Source: Nitrospinota bacterium
GTDB taxonomy: Bacteria; JADFOP01
Reading direction: 5' to 3'
DNA length: 27,510 bases
Assembly (NCBI GenBank): GCA_022562795.1
Contig: JADFOP010000028.1
Coordinates: 1 to 27,510, forward strand
Below the pieces are notes generated by a model. That model made no database searches. It was not told where the DNA came from and was given only the letters and a program-made list of their open reading frames with translations. Each line of letters begins with the position of its first letter. Positions within the stretch are counted from its first letter, which is position 1. Position numbers and translations under genes: made by a program. Below, in pieces: positions 1 through 7,143 of this stretch.

Positions 1-52
1 GTAGGGACAGGCCTTGTCCCTGTCCGCGGACAGCCGTAAAGGCCGTCCCTAC
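1..52. repeat. 52-bp palindromic intergenic element (REP-like)
   Basis: The first 52 bases begin GTAGGGAC and end GTCCCTAC. Inside, AGGCCTT faces AAAGGCC and GGGACAGG... faces further GTCC/GGAC blocks, so the element can fold as one long imperfect hairpin. It contains no ORF. It sits just before a second repeat piece (58-83) and before the AT-rich gene pair. It looks like a small dispersed palindrome of the REP/MITE type. The window edge may cut it, and no second full copy is present here. Confidence 0.5.
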
Positions 53-57
53 ACCCC

Positions 58-83
58 GGGTAGTCGGGGTCGCCCCTGACCCC
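58..83 (+). repeat. Half copy of the GGGTAGTCGGGG repeat
   Basis: A 26-base stretch starting GGGTAGTCGGGG and ending CCTGACCCC. It is identical, base for base, to the reverse complement of the right arm (15638-15663) of the inverted repeat 15.5 kb away. It therefore belongs to the same dispersed family, here as a single arm. Confidence 0.7.
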
Positions 84-173
84 AACACGGCCCGTTCTTG
101 CATATTGAGGATGGGCGGAGGGGCCTGGTGGTGAAAGGCCTGGCCTGCGGCGAAGGGGATGATGGGACCGGAT

Positions 174-1028
174 TCAGTCGGCAACATCTTTAGCACTGGC
201 GTCACTTACCCCTCTAAAATTCTGGAGATGTGACTCCGCGAAATTTTCGACCGCTTCATAAAGGGAATCATGTGCGCTATCAACATCTGCCTCAGTCCCC
301 GTTTTCTCATCAAATAAATCAAACGTCATACGAACGAATCCTGCAGCTGTTAACATGTAATCTGGTTCCCCTGGGAGAGAGGGATCAACCGGAATGCCGT
401 GATGACGATGTAGCGGGTTTCGGCATATATCAAGATTACATTTTCCGACATGGTTCCACATACTATGAGTCGTGGAACTAAATGGAGCGTATGCAAAGCG
501 GTGTACATCTATACACTCAGCATCTTCCGCCATTTTCCTGGTATCAACACCAGACCAACTACCAACATTCACTTCGGTTAGAAAGGCGAACCTTTGTGAA
601 TTTAGCCACTCTTCTCTATTCCTAATTAGTGGATGTTCATCGACCTCTCCTTCACCATCAGCCTCTAGTTGAGCCTTCAAGTGTTCTATATATAATTTCT
701 CTTGCCCAAGACCATATGAGATGTACTCCTGTGATCTTTCGAAGGGCTCGCGAAATATCCAAGCGAAAGTTATATATGTATCCGCCATCGTTCTCAAAAC
801 AATAGGAGCAATGTGAGCATTCCAGATTGATGGAGAACCAGCAAGTTGCGTAGCCAATGTTACTTGTCTAGCCATGAGGGCTCCTATCACCTCCTGCATC
901 CGCCTGTTTGCCAAGTTAAGCGGCCAATTATTCCATCTCTCAGCCAGCTCAGTACGGACCATTCGGATGTAGGTTTCAAGAATGTTGTAAAAGTCTTCCA
1001 AAACTTTTCGGTCATCCATGTTACTCAT
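174..1028 (-). CDS. DUF5677-like protein of unknown function
   Basis: About 284 residues, mainly helical. The stretch RTMADTYITFAWIFREPFE followed by a helix rich in E/Y/L, and later APFSSTTHSMWNHV, resemble the conserved blocks of DUF5677 proteins as I remember them: a helical core plus an S..H motif. The C-terminal third has KCNLDICRNPLHRHH, a Cys/His cluster that could bind metal. The start was taken as the ATG at 1028, which overlaps the stop of the upstream gene by 8 bases (ATGAGTAA), so the two are translationally coupled; an ATG three bases upstream is equally possible. Base composition is clearly lower in GC than the neighbouring genes, which suggests transfer. No catalytic function can be assigned. 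A role as an accessory or defence gene is only a guess from the context. Confidence 0.65.
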   Translation of the reverse strand: MSNMDDRKVLEDFYNILETYIRMVRTELAERWNNWPLNLANRRMQEVIGALMARQVTLATQLAGSPSIWNAHIAPIVLRTMADTYITFAWIFREPFERSQEYISYGLGQEKLYIEHLKAQLEADGEGEVDEHPLIRNREEWLNSQRFAFLTEVNVGSWSGVDTRKMAEDAECIDVHRFAYAPFSSTTHSMWNHVGKCNLDICRNPLHRHHGIPVDPSLPGEPDYMLTAAGFVRMTFDLFDEKTGTEADVDSAHDSLYEAVENFAESHLQNFRGVSDASAKDVAD

Positions 1029-1782
1029 CATCCCCACTAATTTCGCATGGTTCAAGTTCCAGACCTCTATTCCAAAAGTATCCTGGCCAAAATGAAGACT
1101 TATCGTAAAAATATTCTCCGAAGAATACATTGACCGTAGCACGAGCTCCACTAGCTATCATCTTTGACTCTAATGTATCTGGAAAATCGGCCACCGCCGG
1201 GAAATTAGCCATAGGGGTGCCTGCCGCGACCTTTAACTTGCCAGTAACAAACGCAACATAAACCGCATTAGCCTGTACACGTGTGGCTGGGGTATCCCAT
1301 CTATCGAAAAGTGTTGAGACTACTTCTTTTAACGCTTCTAGATGTCCTCTGGAGTCCTTAGGTTCAGGTAGTTTCCCCTCAAATAAAAAATTGAGAGGAC
1401 AATCTGGATAGAAAGCACCAAGGGGAATAATTGCTTTTCTCAATGATTCTAAGTGCCTCGATTCTTTAAGCGTTCTTGTTACTACGCTCCTTTGTTCTAC
1501 GGTAAGACTACCGTATGAGCTTGTTGGCGCAAACCAGAGTTTCGGGACCTCGTCAAATGTTTCCACTGCCGCTTTGGCCAAAGATAATGCTAGGTCTGCT
1601 CCTTCCGTGAAACCGAAACGTCTGTTTAAAAGGCCTATCCACAATAGTTCTGGAAGAACGCAATCGGGCCAATTAGCCTCCTCATACTGGCCCAGTTTGT
1701 GAAGAAAGGGGGGCCTAAATCGCTTTCCCACTTGATGATGGTCTGCTAGAATTCTTTTGTTTTCTTTATTTTGTTTACCCAT
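1021..1782 (-). CDS. Conserved-looking hypothetical protein, partner of the DUF5677 gene
   Basis: 253 residues; family not recognised. The N-terminus is basic (MGKQNKENKR...). Next comes a tryptophan-rich block around residues 35-60 (NWPDCVLPELLWIGLLNRRF), then helical segments and an aromatic C-terminus (FWPGYFWNRGLE). There is no signal peptide or membrane segment, so it is probably cytosolic. The stop codon lies inside the start of the following DUF5677-like gene, so both are made from one message as a two-gene unit. A weak AAGGA lies 11 bases before the ATG. The gene is AT-richer than the rest of the window (about 40-45% GC by eye in sampled lines, against well above 60% nearby), consistent with horizontal acquisition. 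Function unknown. Confidence 0.7.
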   Translation of the reverse strand: MGKQNKENKRILADHHQVGKRFRPPFLHKLGQYEEANWPDCVLPELLWIGLLNRRFGFTEGADLALSLAKAAVETFDEVPKLWFAPTSSYGSLTVEQRSVVTRTLKESRHLESLRKAIIPLGAFYPDCPLNFLFEGKLPEPKDSRGHLEALKEVVSTLFDRWDTPATRVQANAVYVAFVTGKLKVAAGTPMANFPAVADFPDTLESKMIASGARATVNVFFGEYFYDKSSFWPGYFWNRGLELEPCEISGDDE

Positions 1783-1997
1783 GAAAGAATTACATCCTTT
1801 TCAAACCATATGCACTCCCGTTCGGCCCATCTCCTCATTCTCGGACTATGTTGGTGACGGTTTGTGCTATTAGAGCTTTATCAGAGAGCGATAATAACGT
1901 CAACGGGTATAACCTCCGACGTAACAGCGCAAGCGCTTTTATAATTTTTTTGAAGACCGGCTTCCGGGGAGGCGTTTCTCCTTCCTCCCCCCACCCG

Positions 1998-2774
1998 CTA
2001 CTTGACCAGGTCGTGGAAAATCCAGCCGGGGCGGCCGTCGCTCAAGCGGACCTTCATCCATCCGTACCGGAGGTGGGATGAAGCCGCCCGAACCGTATCG
2101 CCCCTCTTGAGGGTTGCGGCCACCGGGTAGGCGAGCCCGAAGCCTTCTCGGACGTTGGCCTCCCAGTTGACGACCTGAACCTTCGTGAGCTCCCCGGTGA
2201 GGAAATCAGCGTTGCCCCGCGGGTCCTTTAGCTCGGCGAGCTCCCGCTCCACCTCCCGCGTCACGTTCCTGAGATGCTCGCTACGCTCCTCGCCCCAAAG
2301 CGCGTTGGCGGACACCGCATCGGCGGCCCGCTTGAGGGCCGCCACCGCCCGGGTGAGTCGAAAGACGTCCTCCTTCGTCTCCGGCCGGAGATTCGGCTCG
2401 GCGAAAGATCGGTGGGCCCCGGAGCGGTGGACTATGGCGATGTTTTCGTGGGCCACATCAAAGGTTGGGATGATGGCAACCGCCCGCTGGAAGGCATCGA
2501 GGGCTTCATTCGGCCTCCCCATCCCGGCGTCCAGCACCAGGCCCCTAAGATAGTGGAGGTAAGCGCACTCAGGGGTTGCCGTGAGGCCCTCCTCAACGAT
2601 GGCGAGCCTCACGACGGCTGGCGTGCGAGTCCACTCAAGGGCGGCCGCCCGCTCCGGCTGGCGGGCCAGGGCCTCCTGATAACAGCGGTCCTGGTTTGTC
2701 TCGGCCGCGGAGCCCCCGGACGCCCAGGTCAGCGCAAGGAGGAGAACAACGCCTGCGCGCAAAAACGCCCTCAC
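1998..2774 (-). CDS. Secreted TPR / bacterial SH3 domain protein
   Basis: About 258 residues from the GTG at 2774. That start is preferred over an ATG 33 bases upstream because GAGGAG lies five bases before it and it gives a clean signal peptide (FLRAGVVLLLALTWASGGSAA, cleavage after about residue 24). The mature part has a TPR-like helical pair at about residues 60-110 (YLHYLRGLVLDAGMGRPNEA, ALDAFQRAVAIIPTFDVAHE) and a helical linker. A C-terminal SH3b fold covers about residues 195-258, with NVREGFGLAYPVAATLKRGD and GWMKVRLSDGRPGWIFHDLV typical of peptidoglycan- or ligand-binding SH3b modules. It probably acts in the periplasm or cell envelope. It follows the Lrp-type gene by about 40 bases and is probably co-transcribed with it. 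Substrate unknown. Confidence 0.8.
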   Translation of the reverse strand: MRAFLRAGVVLLLALTWASGGSAAETNQDRCYQEALARQPERAAALEWTRTPAVVRLAIVEEGLTATPECAYLHYLRGLVLDAGMGRPNEALDAFQRAVAIIPTFDVAHENIAIVHRSGAHRSFAEPNLRPETKEDVFRLTRAVAALKRAADAVSANALWGEERSEHLRNVTREVERELAELKDPRGNADFLTGELTKVQVVNWEANVREGFGLAYPVAATLKRGDTVRAASSHLRYGWMKVRLSDGRPGWIFHDLVK

Positions 2775-2812
2775 GAGGGCTCCTCTCTCGATACGCTCCC
2801 GCAACAAGCCGG

Positions 2813-3046
2813 TTAGGGCTCCATGCAGAACATGGTGTGGGTGGCCTCGATGCCCTCGATGGTGCGGATCTGATTGTAGACGATCTTAAGGACGTCCTCG
2901 GCAGTATCGCCCTTAACGGTCGCCACCACATCGTAGAGACCGCTCACCAGGAATACGTCCGAAGCCCCTTTGACCCCTTGGAGGGTTTGGGCTGACTCTG
3001 TATCAAGCCCAGCCTCGGTGTTTATTAAAATCAGTGCTAGCGCCAT
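2813..3046 (-). CDS. Stand-alone Lrp/AsnC effector-binding (RAM) domain protein
   Basis: 77 residues that fit only the C-terminal ligand-binding alpha/beta sandwich of Lrp/AsnC regulators: a first strand ALALILINTE, the GASDVFLVSGLYDVVATVKG core (GxYD-type motif), and a final strand ATHTMFCME. The helix-turn-helix half is absent, as is usual for the short stand-alone members, so it is unlikely to bind DNA itself. It probably forms oligomers that sense a small molecule, perhaps an amino acid. AAGGAGG lies seven bases before the ATG. A promoter is visible upstream (3153-3182), with a terminator-like hairpin in the leader between them. Confidence 0.85.
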   Translation of the reverse strand: MALALILINTEAGLDTESAQTLQGVKGASDVFLVSGLYDVVATVKGDTAEDVLKIVYNQIRTIEGIEATHTMFCMEP

Positions 3047-3110
3047 GGGTTTGCCTCCTTGCCTTCGCGCCGTCGGTGCAATACGGCGAAGGGGTGGGAT
3101 GTGAGATTCG

Positions 3111-3130
3111 AAAAAGGGCCGACGGCCCTA
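3111..3130 (-). terminator. Terminator-like hairpin in the leader of the Lrp-type gene
   Basis: On the minus strand TAGGGCCG-TC-GGCCCTTTTT forms a strong GC stem followed by a run of five T. It lies after the putative promoter (3153-3182) and before the start codon (3046). It could end read-through from ymdB or act as an attenuator. The stem also resembles GTAGGG-type palindromic repeats. Confidence 0.5.
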
Positions 3131-3152
3131 CCTCCAAACCTGGTACGCTTTT

Positions 3153-3182
3153 AATATAGCGCTGCTTTCGGTGAAATTGCAA
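3153..3182 (-). promoter_or_regulatory. Sigma-70-type promoter for the Lrp-type gene
   Basis: On the minus strand TTGCAA (3182-3177) and TATATT (3158-3153) are separated by 18 bases. The leader to the ATG at 3046 is about 100 bases and holds the hairpin at 3111-3130. Confidence 0.5.
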
Positions 3183-3199
3183 CGAGACGGCGGGGAAGA

Positions 3200-3982
3200 T
3201 CAGCCGCCGGGCAGGCAGAGCCGCTCGATAGAGAGCGCCCGGCCCGTGGACTCATCCACCTCGATGATGCAGGCGGAGAACTGGGACGGGCCGCTTGCGG
3301 TCTCCATCTTCTGGGGCTGGAGCGTTAGGAAACGCTTCAGGGCGAGCTCCTTGATCACGCCGATGACGCTCTCGGAAGGGCCGGTCATGCCGACGTCTGT
3401 GATGTAGGCGGTCCCGCCGGGCAGGATACGTTCGTCGGCGGTCTGGACGTGGGTATGGGTGCCGATGACCACCGAGGCCCGCCCGTCGAGATAGTAGCCC
3501 ATGGCCTGTTTCTCGCTCGTGGCCTCGGCGTGCATGTCCACGACGATGACCCGGGCGGCCTCGGCGAGCGCCGGCAACAGATCGTCGGCGGTCCGAAACG
3601 GACAGTCGTAGGATGCCATGAAGACCCGGCCCGAGAGGTTGAGGACAGCCACGGGAACGCCGCCGGGCGTCTCAGCGACGATTGAGCCGAACCCGGGCTG
3701 CGCCGGGGGGTAGTTTGCGGGCCGTAGCAGCCTGCGTTCGGTATCGATGACTTCCATGACCTCACGCTTGTCCCAGATGTGGTTGCCGCTGGTGAGCACA
3801 TCGATGCCGTAGGCGAAGAGCTGCTTGAGTATCGAGGGGGTCACGCCGAATCCCCCGGCTGCGTTCTCACAGTTGGCGATGGTGAGGTCCACGTTGCGGC
3901 TGTCAATGAGGCCGTAGAGGTGCTCGGCCACGGCCCTGCGGCCTGGCTTGCCCACGATGTCGCCGATAAAGCAGATCCTCAC
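3200..3982 (-). CDS. ymdB: YmdB-family metallophosphoesterase (TIGR00282)
   Basis: 260 residues, the usual family length. Metal-binding motifs are in order: FIGDIVGKPGR (D8), NCENAAGG (E39, N40), SGNHIWDK (N67, H68), VDMHAEATSEK (H151) and GTHTHVQTADE (H176, H178). In Bacillus the homologue hydrolyses 2',3'-cyclic nucleotides and affects biofilm and RNA turnover; it is a cytosolic di-metal enzyme. The start is a GTG, with AAGGAG about 11 bases upstream. It lies 29 bases after rny, the classic pairing of RNase Y with a phosphodiesterase that could act on RNA degradation products. All metal ligands are present, so it should be active. Confidence 0.92.
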   Translation of the reverse strand: MRICFIGDIVGKPGRRAVAEHLYGLIDSRNVDLTIANCENAAGGFGVTPSILKQLFAYGIDVLTSGNHIWDKREVMEVIDTERRLLRPANYPPAQPGFGSIVAETPGGVPVAVLNLSGRVFMASYDCPFRTADDLLPALAEAARVIVVDMHAEATSEKQAMGYYLDGRASVVIGTHTHVQTADERILPGGTAYITDVGMTGPSESVIGVIKELALKRFLTLQPQKMETASGPSQFSACIIEVDESTGRALSIERLCLPGG

Positions 3983-4011
3983 TACGTCCTGGACTCCTTA
4001 TCTCCCTACGA

Positions 4012-5577
4012 TCAGCGCGCGAAATCAGTGGCCCTGGTCTCTCTGATAACGGTGACCTTGATCTCCCCCGGGTAGGCCATCTCGGCCTCGATTTTCTTGG
4101 CAATATCCCTGGCCAGCAAGTAGGTCTCTTTGTCGGGGATCGCCTCCGGCTCAACAAGGACCCGCACCTCACGACCCGCCTGAATGGCGTACGTGCTCCT
4201 CACCCCACGGAAGGAGTTGCCAACCTCCTCGAGCTGTGTGAGGCGCTTGATGTGGGACTCCAACATCGCCCGGCGCGCCCCCGGGCGTGCCGCGCTCAAG
4301 GTGTCGGCGGTGGAGACGAGGACCGCTTCGATGCACGTAGGCTCCTGGCCCTCGTGATGGCTGGCTATAGCATCGAGAACCGGCTCGGGCTCGCCGTACC
4401 GGCGGGCGATATCGAGGCCTATCTCGACGTGGCTCCCCTTGGTCTGGTGGTCGATGGACTTGCCGATGTCGTGGAGCAAGCCCGCACGCCTGGCCATTGT
4501 TGCGTCAATGCCAAGCTCGGAGGCCATCATCCCGCACAAGTGCGCCACCTCTTTGACGTGCTTTAGGCTGTTCTGGCCGTAAGAGGTCCGGTACTTGAGC
4601 CGGCCCACGAGCTTGATGATTTCGGGATGGAGCCCTTCGATCCCAAGCTCGAAAGCCGCCGCTTCGCCTTCCTCTTGAATGAGCTGATCCATTTCCTTCT
4701 TGACCTTGGCGACCATCTCCTCAATACGGCCCGGGTGGATGCGGCCGTCTTTGATGAGCCGCTCCAAGGCGATACGGGTGATCTCGCGTTTAACGGGATC
4801 GAAAGCTGAGAGGATGACCGCCTCGGGGGTGTCGTCAATGATGAGGTCGACGCCGGTGGCCGCCTCCAGGGCCCGTATGTTGCGCCCCTCGCGCCCGATG
4901 ATGCGGCCCTTCATCTCGTCGCTGGGCAAAGCGACAACGCTTACGGTAGACTCCACCACCATATCCGTCGCACAGCGCTCCATGGCAATGCTGAGGATAT
5001 TCTGGGCCTTCTTTTCCGCGGTGGCAGCCGTTTCTTCATCGATTTTCCGGAGACGGTTGACTGCGTCGCGCCGCGCCTCGTCTGTAAGCCGCTCGATTAT
5101 CTCAGCCTTGGCGTCCTCTCGGCTCAGGCCGCTCATCTCCTCGAGGACAACTATGTGGCGGTCAACGAGACGCTGGGCCTCGGCCTGCCTTGCGGCCAGC
5201 ACCTCCCTGTTCTCTTGGAGAGTCTTTTCCTGCTCCCTAATCTCTTGGTCTTTCGTCTCAATATAATCCGCTTTCTTATCGAGGATTTCCTCCTTCTTTG
5301 ACATCCGCCGCTCGAGGTCCAAGAGCTCCTGCCGTCGGTCCTTCGTCTTGCTTTCAAAATCCTGCTGGGCCTGGTAGATGAGCTCCTTCGCCTCTATACG
5401 AGCCTCCTTGCGGAGCGTCTCGGCTTCCCTCTCGGCCGCGGAGCGAATCTGAACGGTCTCTGCCTTCGCACCCTTGACCCGTCGGGCCGCGATCACCTTA
5501 TGGACGAGTATCCCTAAAGCTAACCCTACTATGGGTATAGCGAATAATATCGCCGGGTGGACGAGTATTGGGCTCAC
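4012..5577 (-). CDS. rny: Ribonuclease Y
   Basis: 521 residues, matching the roughly 520 of Bacillus RNase Y. There is one N-terminal membrane helix (about residues 8-28) and a long charged coiled coil (about 35-200). A KH domain follows with IIGREGRNIRALE (from about 226), then an HD domain with LLHDIGKSIDH (H369, D370) and ASHHEGQEP (H407, H408). It is a membrane-anchored endoribonuclease that starts mRNA decay. The GTG start overlaps the stop of the 5-FCL gene by four bases (GTGA), with GGAGGTGG upstream, so the two are translationally coupled. It is followed by ymdB. Confidence 0.97.
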   Translation of the reverse strand: MSPILVHPAILFAIPIVGLALGILVHKVIAARRVKGAKAETVQIRSAAEREAETLRKEARIEAKELIYQAQQDFESKTKDRRQELLDLERRMSKKEEILDKKADYIETKDQEIREQEKTLQENREVLAARQAEAQRLVDRHIVVLEEMSGLSREDAKAEIIERLTDEARRDAVNRLRKIDEETAATAEKKAQNILSIAMERCATDMVVESTVSVVALPSDEMKGRIIGREGRNIRALEAATGVDLIIDDTPEAVILSAFDPVKREITRIALERLIKDGRIHPGRIEEMVAKVKKEMDQLIQEEGEAAAFELGIEGLHPEIIKLVGRLKYRTSYGQNSLKHVKEVAHLCGMMASELGIDATMARRAGLLHDIGKSIDHQTKGSHVEIGLDIARRYGEPEPVLDAIASHHEGQEPTCIEAVLVSTADTLSAARPGARRAMLESHIKRLTQLEEVGNSFRGVRSTYAIQAGREVRVLVEPEAIPDKETYLLARDIAKKIEAEMAYPGEIKVTVIRETRATDFAR

Positions 5578-6212
5578 AGCGTCTCCACCTCCTTCTCCTT
5601 CCGGGCCGTAAGTTGTGGCTCCGGCAACGGCCCTCCGGATTGTCTGCGGCAGTCAAGAATCCGCCTCTCGGTACAGATGAAATCCATTGGCACATCGTGC
5701 TCTTCGGCCGGCAGGGCCGGCTGAAGCTGACATTCAAACGCCAGGGCAACGACCACGCTTTCCGGGGCGCGACGGCTCAAGAGCCGGTCGAAGTAGCCAC
5801 GGCCCGTGCCGCATCGTCTGCCTGAGGGATCGAAAGCCACCCCAGGTACGATGAAGCAGTCCACCGCCTCAGCCTCGAGGGGCGGGGCTGCTCCTAGGCG
5901 GGGCTCCTCGATGCCAAAGGCGCCGAGTTCCACCTGTCCCTCCAGAGCCTCGATGGGGTAAAGTTCCAGGCGTCCCTCGGCGGCCACCCGAGGCACGACC
6001 ACACGGCAGCCGACCTCCAGGGCTCGGCCCACCAAAGGTCGGGTCTCCACTTCCTCGGCCGTAGCGAGGTAGAAGCAGACCGTCGCTTCGGGGCGGATAA
6101 CATCGAGGCGTGAAAGCCTCTGGCTCACAGCCTCGCTACTTCGGCGCCGCTCTTCCGGGCTCATCTGACTGCGTCGCAACCGCGCCGCTTCACGGAAGCC
6201 GGCCTTGGGCAT
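5574..6212 (-). CDS. ygfA: 5-formyltetrahydrofolate cyclo-ligase
   Basis: About 212 residues. The family blocks are present: RRSQMSPEERRRSSEAVSQR near the N-terminus, CFYLATAEEVETRPL in the middle, and the C-terminal IVPGVAFDPSGRRCGTGRGYFDRLL loop that binds ATP and folate. The enzyme uses ATP to convert 5-formyl-THF to 5,10-methenyl-THF, returning folate to one-carbon metabolism. The start was placed at the ATG at 6212 because GGTGGAG lies six bases before it; a GTG at 6224 and an ATG at 6215 are also in frame. The C-terminus is longer than in E. coli. It leads an operon with rny and ymdB, and a 6S RNA lies upstream on the same strand, echoing the ssrS-ygfA pairing of proteobacteria. Confidence 0.93.
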   Translation of the reverse strand: MPKAGFREAARLRRSQMSPEERRRSSEAVSQRLSRLDVIRPEATVCFYLATAEEVETRPLVGRALEVGCRVVVPRVAAEGRLELYPIEALEGQVELGAFGIEEPRLGAAPPLEAEAVDCFIVPGVAFDPSGRRCGTGRGYFDRLLSRRAPESVVVALAFECQLQPALPAEEHDVPMDFICTERRILDCRRQSGGPLPEPQLTARKEKEVETL

Positions 6213-6224
6213 CATCAACTCCAC

Positions 6225-6767
6225 CTCGGCCCTACGCCAGGAGCATCGGCGCTGGGGTCTATGGAGCGCGGCGGCAGGTTGGAATGTGGTTAGGAAGTAG
6301 TTTGGTTGAGCCTAGCTGCTAAGAGGCAGAAGGCAGTCTGAGCCTTGAACCTTTAGCCATAACCAGGAGAGGACGGACGCGACGACTAGGGTCGGGCTGA
6401 GCCCTCCAGCACCCCAGCTGTTCGCTTACGGGGGCGACCAATTGCGCTGTCAAGCATTGAAGCTAATTCTCACCAATTCAGTAACCTTCCGTTAGGAAGG
6501 AATGACGAGAGTCGGGAATGCCCCTCCCTCTTGGGAAAGGAACCGAGCCGCTCCACTGTCGTCTTGCTAACCCTGTTGGGTTACAACAGCTGCGCCTCAA
6601 CGCAGCCTCTCCTTACAGACTTCCTAAACCAGCTTTCCTTGCAATCGCCTCGGCAAGGCCTAGTAGGGGGACTTAAGGCCCCGCGGCCTGCTCGAGCCTG
6701 AGGCAGCCACCGCCGCCTCGTGAACGCTCAAAGGGAACCCCTGGGGAGCCCCTTTCACACCATTAAT
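6225..6767. other. Non-coding gap between 6S RNA and ygfA
   Basis: About 540 bases without a believable protein gene. Several short hairpins are visible, for example CCTTCC-gtta-GGAAGG at 6485-6500 and CTGTT...AACAG near 6573-6589. I looked on both strands for the conserved cores of RNase P RNA, tmRNA, SRP RNA and tRNA and did not find them. A TTGACA on the minus strand around 6448-6453 has no good -10 partner. The role is unknown; it may be a leader of the ygfA operon or an unrecognised RNA. Confidence 0.5.
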
Positions 6768-6783
6768 AATAAAACCCCCACCC
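6763..6783 (-). terminator. End of 6S RNA (stem plus T-rich tail)
   Basis: On the minus strand the closing arm GGGTGGGGGTT is followed directly by TTATTATT. The arm pairs with AACCCCTACCC at the RNA's 5' end, so the outer 6S stem itself seems to act as the terminator stem. Confidence 0.5.
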
Positions 6784-6958
6784 TAGCCGTGCGGCACCAA
6801 ATTTTGAACCTGGCTTAACCAGGTGGGTGCCCCCTGACCGGCTTTAGGCTCCCCTCTCGCGGAGGGTTTGCTCACCACCGTCCAAGCGGGGCTCCCCTTT
6901 TTAGGCTGTTGGCTCAAAATTTGTGTACCCACACGCACTTGGGTAGGGGTTAAACACC
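6768..6958 (-). ncRNA. ssrS: 6S RNA
   Basis: About 190 nt, read on the minus strand; not previously visible as a protein gene. 6S RNA is a long hairpin that mimics an open promoter and binds sigma-70 RNA polymerase. Here the 5' end AACCCCTACCC (6951-6941) pairs fully with GGGTGGGGGTT (6783-6773). Further in, ACACAAATTTTGAGCC (6926-6911) pairs with GGTTCAAAATTTGGTG (6810-6795). The apical part reads GGTGGTGAGCAAAC, CCTC-CGCGA-GAGG and GGAGCCTAAAGCC. It closely follows the E. coli 6S series GGTTGGTGAGCA, CTCGG-TCCGT-CCGAG, AAGCCTTAAAAC as I recall it. A small hairpin CCTGG-TTAAG-CCAGG in the 3' half matches the GAACC/GGGTTC hairpin of E. coli 6S. The position upstream of ygfA and a strong promoter support the call. 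The ends are estimates. Confidence 0.85.
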
Positions 6959-6964
6959 GAAGGC

Positions 6965-6993
6965 ATTATAGACCCAGGGAGGGGGCCTTGCAA
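6965..6993 (-). promoter_or_regulatory. Promoter of 6S RNA
   Basis: On the minus strand TTGCAA (6993-6988), a 17-base spacer and a perfect TATAAT (6970-6965) predict a start near 6958, just before the first paired arm of the 6S fold. Confidence 0.75.
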
Positions 6994-6994
6994 G

Positions 6995-7020
6995 AAAAAA
7001 ACGGCTTTTGGGCGAAAACC
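6995..7020 (-). terminator. Intrinsic terminator-like hairpin just upstream of the 6S promoter
   Basis: Minus strand: GGTTTT-cgccc-AAAAGCC, then G and seven T. The T-run abuts the -35 box of the 6S promoter. It would insulate 6S from minus-strand transcription entering from 7020-7220, where I see no gene. Confidence 0.45.
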
Positions 7021-7143
7021 CTCTTTTTCCATTGCTCGAACTATGGGGCGGCTTATTGCAGCAAAGAGGCAATCGGCGCGAAGAAGGCATAGGGACTGAA
7101 TCCCTTCGGTTTCCTGCCTGTCGGACGACCAGGGAAAAAGGGC

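Noticed and set aside
380-430. R-x5-H in RNPLHRHH of the DUF5677-like protein as a HEPN nuclease motif
   Set aside because: A proline sits inside it and the cluster looks more like a Cys/His metal site; the match is too weak to claim an RNase.
1926-1950. AGCGCAAGCGCT followed by a T-rich run as a plus-strand terminator
   Set aside because: The palindrome leaves a loop of only two bases, and no plus-strand gene ends there.
2274-2816. 180-codon plus-strand ORF antisense to the TPR/SH3b gene
   Set aside because: It is a shadow in GC-rich coding sequence; the opposite strand has signal peptide, TPR and SH3b motifs.
6240-6765. Possible RNase P RNA, tmRNA or SRP RNA in the gap before ygfA
   Set aside because: None of the conserved cores (GAGGAAAGTCC, a T-arm with CCA end, GGAAGCAGCC) is present on either strand.
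6868-7092. 74-codon plus-strand ORF over the 6S region
   Set aside because: It crosses the 6S stem and promoter, lacks a ribosome site and shows no protein-like composition.
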